DNA of 64,000 nt from the NCBI GenBank assembly GCA_006937955.1, contig SSNP01000120.1:1078745-1142744 (forward strand), written 5' to 3'. Below, piece after piece: positions 46,387-58,170 of this stretch. Source of the DNA: Pachypanchax playfairii. Taxonomy: Eukaryota; Chordata; Actinopteri; Cyprinodontiformes; Aplocheilidae. Position 1 is the first letter of the stretch. The number at the start of each line of letters is the position of its first letter. Under the pieces are notes generated by a model, which saw only the letters and a program-made list of their open reading frames with translations, did no database searches and was not told where the DNA came from. Both the position numbers and the translations under genes were made by a program.

Positions 46387-46867
46387 TAGGGCTGGGCAGT
46401 ATACCGATTTGTACCAAAAACCGGTGTTTATTTTGGTTTTGATAAGAATATATGACATACCGCTGTGGGAACGTGTTTCCGCGGTGACTAATTTCAGTGC
46501 TACACGCTAAGACCACATGTGAAAAATAAAGTTTTGAATGAAGAATGGCTGTTAGGTAGGGCGCTGTAACAGCAACTCACAGATTACTGACGCAGAACAA
46601 CTTATACCAAAAAGAGGACCCACGTGTGTAGTATGGAATTTCTTCGGCTTCAAAAGGTCGGACTTAGACCGAACAACTGTGGTAGCCGGCAGCGCTAATA
46701 CTAGCAACTTAATGTAATTACTACCCCCTATTGGCAATCATATTTTGAAGAGGCTGTGCAACAAAAACGTGGTACTGTGCACATGACAGTAAAATGGGCT
46801 AAAATACCGTTTAGCCCGTTTAGCAAAAAACCATGATATGAATATTTTGCCATACCACCCAGCTCTG
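46387..46867. mobile_element. hAT-type element, 481 bp, with perfect 8-bp target duplication
   Basis: Left end TAGGGCTGGGCAGTATACC and right-end complement CAGAGCTGGGTGGTATGGC. Flanks are CTAGGACC on both sides (46379-46386, 46868-46875). No transposase frame. Confidence 0.88.
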
Positions 46868-47479
46868 CTAGGACCCCCCCATAGATGAAGCACACGCTGT
46901 CAGTTGTGCCTCAGTTGGTCGAGGTGAACTTCGAGATCAGAGTAAAAAGGCCACGATGACCTCTGAACATTCTGAGGCATTTTTGTCTTTGTGGGAAGGA
47001 AGTTGGCAAAAATGCAGCATGTTTATACAAAACAAAAGTGAATAGATAGAGTTGTGTAAGAGGGAGTTATTTAGTATCTCTGCAATGCTTGTGAAGTTCT
47101 TTAGATTTGACAGGGAGTTGATGAGGTTGGGCAGCATTTGGTTAGCTGGGCGCTCACTAAGAGAGAGCTGCATTAGCTTGTTTTTGGTTTGCCTGGTTCA
47201 TTTATCTTAATGCCATCATTGAGCTTGTTTGCACTTGAGTGGAGTTTTCTGTTTTGTTTGTTGGATTTTCTCTTGAATACATCCTTTGTTCTATGTTTTC
47301 CTTCTTTATTTCATTGATATTGTTCAGTTCAAACTTTTCTTTACTCCCCTGAACTGTCTGTTTTACTCCCCTGTGAGCCTTCGTGTGTGTACATGTCATG
47401 CTAGCAAGCTGGTTTGCATCCTGAGAGAGTAGACGTTTCCCAAAGCTCGTCTGACTTTTAGCAGAGAGCGATTGACAGA

Positions 47480-47768
47480 TGACTTTATAGTCAATCCTGT
47501 CAATATGGCCGTCACAGTTTATCAATGGTTAAAAAAGCCTGTTAATTTTAGAGATACGGAGCCAAAATCTGGGATGTTTGTGGCTCCTCCCCTCTGGAAC
47601 TCACTTCCTCTCAGCCAGAGGTCTGTTGACTCGGCGATCACTTTTAAAAAGTGGCTAAAATCGCCACCTTTTTAAACTTGGTTTTATATATCATATGGTG
47701 TTTTAATGTGAAGCATTATGTGATTTTAATATTGAAAGGTGTTAAATAAATAAAGTTTTACTTACTAA
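47480..47768 (+). pseudogene. L2-like LINE 3' end (RT C-terminus plus tail)
   Basis: The frame contains FVAPPLWNSLPLSQRSVDSA, then ITFKKWLKS, the end of the LINE polyprotein. It is followed by a 3' region AAGCATTATGTGATTTTAAT and the tail AAATAAATAAAGTTTTACTT at about 47745-47765. This is a typical 5'-truncated LINE insertion on the plus strand. Confidence 0.75.
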
Positions 47769-49466
47769 CTAAATATCAACTGATTTCAAGATGGCCACCA
47801 CAGCTAATGAATCAATGGAAAAAATGGCAACAAAACAGTCCAGTTTATAGATTAATTGGCATTTTGTTTTCTTGTGTGTTTCTGTCACCATTAGATCCAC
47901 TTTTTATGTAAATAAAAGAGTTAATTTATTTTTCACTTCCTGCTCTGTTTCTTTAGCTGTATGGAATCCCGTCAGGTTTAGTTAGAGTGTCACTCTGATG
48001 CTTCATTTGTTGCATTGAAATACTAAAACTGGAATTTAACATCAGATTTTCAAAATAAACCTTTTTTTTGTTTGTTGTTTGTTTCATTATGCCGAAAAAC
48101 ACAAAATGCCTTTCTACAGTTTATTTCGGGGGTGAGATGCTTTCTTTTTGTGTCATAAAAGGGCGGCGTTGGACATTTTCCCAGTTTCGGAGCAGCTTGT
48201 AATATAAGACCAGCAGCTAAAGCAAACTGAATGTGTGCACAGCTTCACTCTGCTGTTTAACTTTACCTTTAGCACGACTGTGTCAACTTAAATGAAGATC
48301 TTTTGCGGGGGGTTCATGGTTTGAGCTCAACCTGTCCAATTTTACAAAAATAGAAAAACATTTGTGTCTCTTGCTGTTTAATAACTGAATCACACTCGTA
48401 TAGTTTAACCATGTTGAGCTAGCTAGCATGCTAACAGAATGGAACTTAAAATTGCCTTTAATTAGCATTTTTCAGATCTTGTAACTTTATAGTGTTGTAG
48501 TTTTAACAGACATAGAAACAGGTTTTATTTTCATCACAGGTTTTAAATCCAGTAGAACAAACAATGTCTAAATGTTTGTAGAAAAGTTGCTAACTTCTTG
48601 TTATTATCAACTATTTCACCCATTTTATTAGCTTTTTATGTTTTTCTTTATCTTAAAGCAGCACATGATGTTTCTGAGATCTCTTCCATTCACAGAAAGC
48701 TGGTATTGTTGAATAATTTGAAGATATTTTTTGGGAAGGTTTTTGAAGCGACAACAAACTGGAGTCACAGCCAGCTGAGGTGGGATCACTATCATTGACA
48801 CATCAGATGCATCAGTTATTACCACCTGACCGTGTCTCAGTCTATCCCTGTAATTATAATTACTTCCTCTCTGATTTTCCACCTGTGAGCCTCACCGTCG
48901 CTCCTCCCTCGTGCTTTGCCGCCCTACCAGCTGGTTTCACAGCATCATTCTTTCCTTTTATTTACACTTTCCTTAAAATTGTAAAGACAACTTTGAAGCC
49001 TCGGCTTGATGGTTTTTAATTCATCTTTTATAGCCAGTAACAGTCGTCTAAGATGTTTCCCCTGTCTTCTTCTTTATGTAAGAACTTGACGGAAGCAGCT
49101 GCCTGAGGTGGTGATGTCACTTGTTTGAGGAAAACACAGTGTCTAGCTCGAGTGCATGCCACAGCTTATTGATGTAGCCTCAGAAAGCGCCAGAATACTT
49201 TGGCTGGGCACGTCACCTGAATGTTTCCTTGAGGAATGTTGCGTTTAAAAGTCTAATTTTAAAGGGATAAAGTCAACAAACAAGCAGATCAACTTATTTT
49301 GATACTCCCTGGTCTGGTCCCCTGCTTCAAAAGGTTCATGACCCATCATGTGACCCGCGGCCTCTATGATCCATCCAGGTCCCTGGTGCGCTGCTGCCTC
49401 GATGACAAACCTCCATAACCTCTCTATGGAAGTTTTACGCACAGTTGAAACCATCATCCATCTTAA

Positions 49467-50876
49467 AGGTGCCCTGCCATAAAAAAAGAAGCTTTTCTGA
49501 GTTATATGTTGAATATTTTAGCTCTGTGGGTGTTCTTGGTTTCATACTGGGAGTGAAAATTGCCAAATCTTTCTGTTTTTGTTTTTTTTCACTTAAATCA
49601 GTACAAAATAAGTTTTTACAACTTTAAGCTACAGTGTTGAAACATGTTCAGCTTCATATTAGACACTCTGTGTGCCTCCGATGGCTTTACAATAGACTAA
49701 ATAACTTCAGTAATTCAGGTCCCAGCAGGAAGTGGCATTCTGTTGTTGTATGCTGCCTTGATAAAAAATGCCTCCATAGTATGAATTGACAACGTATTTC
49801 ATAATGAAATGTCATTAGAAGTTTATACATTATTCTTGTTTATGGTGAGTGTGTCCTGTTAATTATTTAAACATATTTTTATGATCCTTTCCTGATATTT
49901 TCTATATAAAAGCCCTCTGGGTCCTTGTCGGCCATTGTTGGGTCCTTCTCCTTTGGGTGTGTCCAAACATTTGCCTGTCGCTCTGACAATGTAAAGAAAG
50001 TAAAAATAACATCATATTTAATGTTCCTGTTCTGGGAGAATTTATTTGATATGTAAAATGTATTTATGGAAAAATATAGAAAAATAAACAATAAATCTGT
50101 TTATTGAAGTCAAGACTGTAGAACGGCACATGCGCAGAAGGAATCGGTAGCACAGCTTAAGCTTAACAGGTAGCATATTTCTACAGAACACCAGTTCCAG
50201 CAACGGCCGTTTGAGACACGGCTGCAGAAAAGTTGTTTAGTGCTGCTTTAAACGAGGCAGGTGCAGGAATCAGCCGAGTTTAAAAATCCTATCAGTGTGA
50301 CATCACACTGATTTTGCTCATTTATATCCATCAGCTCGTGCAGTTGAGACCACACCTTCAAAGTCAGCTCAGCTGTTCAGTAGCAAACAGGGTGGACCTT
50401 CAGCGACATTGTTCTACTGCTCCAGGTGCATTGAAACAATGCACATATTGTTGAAAAATCCAGATATGCTGGACAAATGGCTTCAGTTTATTTTCGGAGA
50501 GACTGTAAGTACTTATGATACTAATTTAATTTAATTTAATTTAGTCCCACTCTGATAATATTTTGAGCTATTTTAAAATGTTCTCAGTGGTCATTAAATT
50601 ATCACGTTTTTTCCCAAAATAACCTGTGCTGTTTTCTATGAAATAGATACCAGCAGTAGCTCATTAGCAATTCACCTCTGTGTGGGTGGAACCATTGGTG
50701 AGAAGGATAACCCCACCCCTTTCCCTGTTGCTAAGAGATCTCTGTTTATGCTAGTGCTATAAGCCTGCCCAACCATTTAATACATCACTAAAACCTTCTT
50801 TTACAAACAGTATTTTTCAATTTACTAATGAGTCTCTGTGATTTAAAAGTAGAAATTCCTTAAAAATGAAATGAAA

Positions 50877-50927
<51 letters not shown>

Positions 50928-51446
50928 AAATGGGCTTAATTTTTTAAAGATATGTCCTCTATTATCAGAAAAATGCCACTAGAACATGTTAACAACTCGA
51001 AAAACATGATTTTCATTGAAGTGTTAAGTGTTTGCTTAAACCATCTTGAAGAGAGTGACTTTTGAGGCCGGGTGCAGATCCATCATCCTTCAGATTCAGA
51101 GTCATAAATGTATGATGATAGTCCCACAAAAGCAATATCTGAAGCAAATCCATATTAAGATAACAGAAATCAAGCCTTTGTTGCACAGCATGGGAGGAAA
51201 CAGGAAGTCGTGCTCTCATAGGCTAGCTGTTAGCCAATCAGAGTCCAGCGAATTAGCAATTATGAATATTAATAAGTACAAGCCCAAAATGAGGCCAGTT
51301 TTCAAGCAGTCAAATTACTGTGAGCTTGAATGGCTTGAAATTTGTTTTTCCGTAACATATTTTAGATATAAAATATTTCAGATTACAGATTAGTACTTCA
51401 GAAATAATCACAAAGTTATTGATGAAATTTGTGTGACAGAGTGCCT
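49467..51446 (-). mobile_element. Long (about 2 kb) TTAA element related to the MITE family
   Basis: TTAA at 49463-49466 and 51447-51450 flanks ends AGGTGCCCTGCCA and the complement AGGCACTCTGTCA. Its first ~110 bp align with the MITE right end (GTTGAATATTTTAGCTC, GTGTTCTT, TTCATA). Its last ~250 bp align with the MITE left part (GCTAGCTGTTAGCCAATCAG, TTTTAGATATAAAATATTTC). The interior of about 1.6 kb is absent from the short copies, but part recurs at 1-200. It has no intact transposase, at least one nested AT microsatellite, and possibly another insertion around 50240. Confidence 0.65.
50871..50929. repeat. (AAAT)n microsatellite
   Basis: About 13 AAAT tetramers with minor changes at the left edge. 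Confidence 0.95.
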
Positions 51447-52339
51447 TTAATATGCCATCAAAGACTCATTATTCAGTGTGAATGAGGTTTTACATTCTCA
51501 TATTAATTTTAATCATATTTTTATCATCTCATGCATTCAGAATCCTTTCCAGCTCTGAGGAATCTTTGTGCAGTGAATTGCCATCAATCAGAAAAACTTC
51601 CCAATTTGTCTTGTAGGTCTAAGCAGGGAGGAAATACCACATGGGTGAAGGGAAATTTAATGTTCCTTGTAGCTGATTATAAAGTCATTGCTCTGCTGTT
51701 GAACCCGGGTTCTGGACCATTTGTCACCTGTTTCAGGAGCTCCTCTGATGCTTTTATAAATGAAACACTCTGGTGTTCTGCAAGCAACTAAATGTCTTTG
51801 TAACTCTTGCCTTGGTGAAACAAATACTTACATAACAGATGGGTTTAGAAACTCCACATCGTTTGTTCAGTCATGTATCAAAAAGGTTTTCTCTGAGCAG
51901 CTCCCTCACCCTCGTGCACTGAGCTTTAACTCCATTCATTACGGAGCGGAGGGCCTCCGCTTGTCCTCTGGATCTGTTCCCTGCTGCCAAAAGTGGCCCT
52001 AAAAGTCCACTAATGAGGGACACAGATGATCATCACGCCAGCTGACGCAGCAGAGCCTGGGATCTTCTCTAAGTAATATAAAGTCTTTGTTATGATCATT
52101 TTCTGAAACTCACAGTGGATCTGAAACACTGATACAGGAGTGCTGCAGATACTCAGTAACCGGAGTGTTTGTCAACATGATACAGTTGTCCTACATATTT
52201 ATTCAGTGTAATTAGGTCTTCTTGTTCTTTAAATAGTACGTTCTCTGGCTGACCAGAGATCAGCTGTAACTGTGAGTGGGACAAGCTGATGACTAACACT
52301 AAGCTCTCTGACTGTGGTGAAAGTTCAACTCTGTTCTGC

Positions 52340-52400
52340 ATTCATAAAAACAGTCATGGATAAATCTGGACAATAAAGTTGAATCTCATCTCATCTAAAA
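52340..52400 (+). repeat. LINE-type 3' tail
   Basis: GGACAATAAAGTTGAATCTC then ATCTCATC, the short-repeat tail of fish LINEs. No coding part is retained. Confidence 0.4.
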
Positions 52401-53691
52401 TTGAATAAAGTAAACAAGTCCTAAGAAAGACAATTCTACATTGAAGTGAACGAATCATTCATTATTTTTCCAAGAAATCTTTGAATACCTGTCGGATTAC
52501 AGATTATTTAATCTGTTCTGCTGCACTTTAAAAAAAAAAAATCAAAAATCTACATGGAGTTTTTATTCAGAGTAAAAGACATGAAGATCAACAAGCAGGA
52601 TAAGTTGGTCCATTTATTAAACAAACAAACAAACAACTGATTTTACAATTTTTCATTTGCTGCTTCGGACCCAAAATTTGCAAAAGCTACTGGCTAATTA
52701 ATGCATAAATTAAATGTTTATTATTCTATAATAAATGATAATAAATGTCTGAATGTGAAAAAACATTATTAAGTAATCTTTATTAATGCTTTTTACAGTC
52801 ATTCCTTCATATTTATTTGGAACAAATTGCAGTTATTACTATTATTCATCACACTTTCTGTGTGGACGTCCATCATCTTCCATCACCGAGGGCTTCAATA
52901 AACTGTTGCAAATCTTAAAACGAGGTTAGCTGCTTGACATCAGTGAAGGATTCATGGCTCGGGGGGCTCGTCGTTTCAACGTAAAGCTCTCGACTACTCC
53001 TAAATTCTGAATGACACGAGGGTTGGGGTAGTTAGAACCCAGGACTGCAACCTGCAGGTGCAAGTGAAGGAGATAAAAGAGTCAATTACGTCCCTGCAGG
53101 GCAAAAACATGAGGTCATGCCGAGCCTGAGAGTTGGATCATGAGTCTGGCACGTAAACACACTGTGAGTTCATCAGGTTGAATGAGCTGAAAGGAAACGT
53201 ATCAAATGTAAATTTCACTTTTTTTTCAACTTGACATGAACTTCTCAGATCTTTGTCTTTTTTATTTGTCTTTCCCGATGCAGAAAGTCCTTCAATAGCG
53301 TCACCAGCTGCAGGTGTTAACGTCCACATGCAGGACACGTCCTCTTTGTGTCTGCGGAGGGATGAGAAGATATTTTGTACACAGTTTAAGCTTATTAAGA
53401 GCATATTTCAGAATAACTCTCGTCCTTGTGTCCTTTTATTTTACACAAGCGCCATAAAGACGTCTTGAACTGTGACTGCTGGTGAGAACATGCAGATATT
53501 CAGTATAAAATAGTTTCTAACAACTCTTTTCAAAATAAATGTCAATATTTGTCTGAATTTTGAGAAAATGTCTTAATTTAGTCCCAAACTGTCTTAATTG
53601 TGTCCTAATTCTTCACAGATTTCCCAAATTGTATTTGCACTTGAAATTTCAAATTCTCTGTTTTTGTCTCCTGTCAGTCAGAACTTAGGGT

Positions 53692-54787
53692 GCATTCACA
53701 CCAGCCCTGTTTAGTCCGCTTGAATCGAACTCTAGTTCGTTTGCACAGAAAGTCCAGTTCGTTTAGGGAGGTGTGAACGGGCAACCGAACTCTGATTCGG
53801 ACCAAACAATCGAACTCTAATCCGCCTAAAAACGTGGGTCTTGGTTTGATTGAAATTAACTCTGTATTGTTATTTGCTCATTCTGAGTCCAGTGCTGCAG
53901 AATATTGATCTGGTACATTCACCAAACACAAAAGATCCCAAAACCACCAGAATCTGCTGCTAGTCCATGTTTGCTTATGTTTCACTCTCCAGCAGCAGCG
54001 CCAGGAAGTGCAGTAACAAGCAGTGCAGAAACTCTACAGCGCCACCACAGGCGGGGGTGTAACATGCTCCAAAGGTTGTTTAAAGAGGTCCTTCTATTAA
54101 AAATGGTTTTTCTGAGGTTTCTGTTGAATATTTTAGCTCCACAGGTGTTCTTACCTTCATAGTGGGTGTGAAAACAGGTCAACAACTTCTCTTTCAGTTT
54201 TTATCTCTTAAACTACGCAGATGGTGATGACACCCGAGTTCTACCGAGTTCGAACGGCCTGTATCTGTTTCATCACAACTCCTTTGTTTGTTAGTATTCG
54301 GCAGCTCCCGCAGTTGAAACCACGCCTAGCATGCTGCTGGCTAAAAGCTGTAGCATAAGACGTAGCAAACATGAAGACACGACGTCTGATGTTACCATGC
54401 GCAGCGGGGCAGGAAACAGTATACCTTGTTCTCATAGGCTAGTTTGTTAGCCAATCAGCAAATTCGAGTAATCAATATGAACGAGCTGCTGCCGAAGCCT
54501 GACGGAAGGAGCCGGAACCAGTCAAATTTTAATGCAGACAGATTGAATCAAAACGTCTGTTAATCAGTGTTTCCTGACGTTTTTTAGATATAAAATGTTT
54601 CATATTACTGGTTAATACTTAAGAAATAACCACAAAGTCCTGAAATTTGTATGAAATGGCCTCTTTAATATGTTACATAGAGTGCAATGGGAATCCAAAC
54701 CGCAACAACTAAAAACAGCAACAATGTTGCAATTTTGGTCCCCAATCGAACCGAGTCCACCAGACTATCTGGTGTAAATACAGCCTT
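53692..54787. mobile_element. PIF/Harbinger-type element interrupted by MITE copy 7
   Basis: Ends GGGTGCATTCACACC and the complement GGCTGTATTTACACC, flanked by TTA on both sides, a 3-bp Harbinger-type duplication. The interior has repeated CGAACTCT/CGAACCGA motifs. MITE 54080-54668 splits it; without it the element is about 500 bp and non-coding. Confidence 0.78.
54080..54668 (-). mobile_element. AGAGGCC-TTAA MITE, copy 7
   Basis: Full-length copy (589 bp) in reverse, from TTAAAGAGGTCCTTC to GAAATGGCCTCTTTAA. TTAA is at both ends (54080-54083, 54665-54668). It is nested in the Harbinger element 53692-54787. Confidence 0.9.
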
Positions 54788-57111
54788 AGTCTCTCAGGTT
54801 ATTCCCCCCGACCCCTTCCACACCCAGAAACCAAATTGAGAAGTGTTTGAGACTATTTTGCAAATGCAGCACATCAAGTCATGTTTCTGTATCCAGATGT
54901 TTGAGCAGGTTAGATGAAGCCCACTCTGTTGTAACATGGAAGTATAAGTATGATGTTTTGTTGTAAATAGTGACTCATTCAGGGAAATTGAGAATCTTCG
55001 TGAACATTTAGGGACATTTTGGAATGTTGTCTGTCACCGACGCTGGTGGATCAATGAGATTCTAGATGTACTGTCAAGCAAAACACACCAGTCGTTTGGC
55101 TTTTTTTGATGCTTCATGGATTAAATGGAGGCAGCAGTTGTAGCAGATTAACTCATGAAGTGAACCCAAACATCCAGCTCCAGGTTTTTGGTTTTTTTTT
55201 TTTTTTTGTGACACCTGTGGCAGAATTTCCTTCTGGAATCTTGGTGCATTCCTGATCCCATGCTGAAATCTGTGTCAGACAGCACGAGGCAGGTCTGGAC
55301 CCACTTGCCTGCGAGGAGAATAGCTAATAAACTGTCGGGAGGCCACAGGCGCATTCCATGTCATCACCATGGCTACTGTCGACCCCGCCCTCCCTCCCCC
55401 ATCCCTGTCCACCACCACCTCTAATACCCCCACAGCCCTGCAGCTCCTGGAGGAGGTCACACACCTGTCTGCACCTCCACTCTCCTCTCCTTCATCTTCA
55501 TCCTACCTCGTCTTCATCATTCGGCTCTCGTTTGAACTCACTGACTTTGTTTCTTTGTCAAAACTTTTCAACTGACTAATCAGAGTCTATTTAGACACCA
55601 ACAATGAGCAGAAACCTCCAAACGACCCTCTGTGATATAGTTGTCACGCACACAAAGACCCTAACCCTATCTGTGAGTAATGAATATACATATATATGTA
55701 TGTGTGTATAAAGGCTCTTAATTCTAATCAGTATGTTTCATTTAATTTAATCATATTTAATGTCCCCTGATTTGATTCAGTTCAGTTCTGCTCGGTTTTA
55801 TATAGAATCATTTCATAATAAATATCATGTCAGAGCGCGAAACAAGACGCTACAAGACCAATTCAGCTTAATGGTCGATTTAAGGACCAACATTAAAACA
55901 GGTTGCAAATCCACATCCAGATTCAAAGAGTCCTTTTCACTGAGATGTTAAATAAATATAGAGAAATTGATAAGATGTCAGTCTGTAAAAGTTGTTTAAT
56001 AAAATTTGTCAGAATGTATCTACATGTGATATCCTGTCCTGAAGTGGCTTGTTCCTCCACATTAGATAAAATCTCTGTTTTCTCTTTCTAGTGTTGCTTT
56101 TTCAACTCCTGTAGCTTTGGTATGTCTGCATATCTTCATTTTGAGTATTTCTTTTTTCAGAAATGGTCTTCGATACTTAAATAAAGGATTGTATTTTCAT
56201 ACCTGCTAACTGGAATCACCAAGAGCAAACAAATCATTAGCCCGTGAGAAACTCAGTGAAATTTGGTGAAACATAAAGTGTTTCCAGTGTACGGCCCAGT
56301 GTCTGATTACCTGAACGCAGGACAATATGGGAACATTTGTAAATTCCACCGAACACAGTCTGAACGAGCGGATTGTGACCTTAATCCCTGAGCCACAGAG
56401 AATAATTGGCTTGTAATTCTTTAACAGGGTCAGTGTTAAAAACGCAGGACTCAAGTTAGATAAAATGACTTAACTTTAGGAATTTGCCAGAAGCACCTAC
56501 GACTCAGGAACAAACATGCTCTTTTTAGGACATAAATTGTACTTGGAGCATGTTGGTAACCAGTCTTTCCTGACCTGACCTATTATCTGTTTACGGACTT
56601 GGAAGTGTGTTTTCCTGACGAGGGAAGATGACTGATGGACATGCAGGTGATGGAGCCACCTCCGGGTTTACTGAAGTGCAACTGACCAGAGACGAGGAAG
56701 ATAAGAGCGGCAGTAAATCTACCAGTTGCTCGGATGGAATTTCTTCAGTTTTTTGTGTTGAGCTGAGAATTATCCACCTTTAATAGGCTTTTTGATAAAA
56801 ATCTTATTGGGCTTTTAATAGAGCTAAAATAGAAACATTCATTTTTCAGATGTTGAAAAATAGCAGAAAAGAGAATCTTTAGTGCAGTTAAAAGTTTGAA
56901 CTATTGTTCTTATCAGATTGAGTTAATATCTTTTGGCCATCGCTTGAGCTAGTTGTAACATAGCAAAGTTGAGGTTTTAACCACTTGCAGTTCTCCTCCT
57001 GAACAGTAGGTGTCCCTGCTGAGAAAATAAAACCACAGGAGTGGCACTATAAAATCTTATACAGCAAGTGCATTCTCTGCAAGTGAATGCAGTTACACTA
57101 CTATTGTACAA

Positions 57112-57439
57112 AGGGCTTGATTTGCCAAAGTTTTGCGGTTTTTAGGACGGGCGCAAACCTCTCAGTGGTTGCAAAAACAAGTAGGTGATTCACTAACGAC
57201 GGGCAGTTAAAACTGCGCCTGTCTAACCTGCAGTGCAATGCGCTTTTAACCTCGATGTATATGCAATGTGGGCGTTTCTATCAGAAGACGCATAATACTG
57301 GGAGGAGAACATGTAAATAAGTGGGCGTTCCAGGCGCAGTGTGATTTGTCAAACGCCGGAAAACTTCTCATTTTGCAAAATTTTAGCCACGCACACAATT
57401 TTGTGCACTTTACTTGGAATATTGATAAATCAGGCCCAT
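57112..57439. mobile_element. Inverted-repeat DNA element, about 330 bp
   Basis: Left end GGGCTTGATTTGCCAA and right-end complement GGGCCTGATTTATCAA match well. The interior has GCGC/GGCG-rich motifs unlike its flanks. No clear target duplication; probably PIF/Harbinger- or hAT-type. Confidence 0.55.
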
Positions 57440-58149
57440 AATATTTAGACACAGCAACACATTGTGGAAGTTAACGCTAAATCAAAACGATTGCCCCCTA
57501 GTGGCTGGTTTCAGCATTAAGCCCCGCCCCTCCTTGAAATGTTTTAATAGTAACGTGTATCTAAATATTTTTTAAAGTCAGTTCCTCAGTACACATTTTG
57601 TCACATTTTTTTTTGTTTACTAAGTTGTTTTATATCTGTCAGATAATATACAAGTCTGTCTAAAAATAATGATTTATTTCAAATATTACAAAATGGGGGA
57701 AAAAAATGAAAATTCTCCCCCAAAAATGTCCTTTATGTTTGTCTTCTGCTGACATAATACATTTAGTCTCGTTTGTGTGATCTTTTTTGATGGATACTTC
57801 TCGTTCATTCACTCATCCCCCTTAAAATTCTTCCATTGGTGGGAAGCCTGTCTCACCTCCTCCCCCGCCCTGCCCCAATTCCATGGATATGCATACTTTA
57901 CAGAAAGAATATTAGCAGCTAAATGTGTTTGTTGTATTAGCTCCTGGAGATCATCTGAAAAGAAACAAAGTTTGGTAACTTTTAATGAAGCAGTTTCTCT
58001 GTTCCTGCAATGACCTGATGTGGAACCGCCTCCGAGCAAAGGTCAAAGGTCAAGCAGGGGTAGAGCAGCAGAATGAAGGGGAGTTGGTGGTTGGAATGAA
58101 GTGTCCTTTATTAATAGTGTGTGTTGGCTTAGTTTGCAGGTTCAGCTTC

Positions 58150-58170
58150 GTGTGTGTGTGTGTGTGTGTT
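58150..58170. repeat. (GT)n microsatellite
   Basis: About ten GT units. The nearby open frames are chance frames. Confidence 0.9.
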
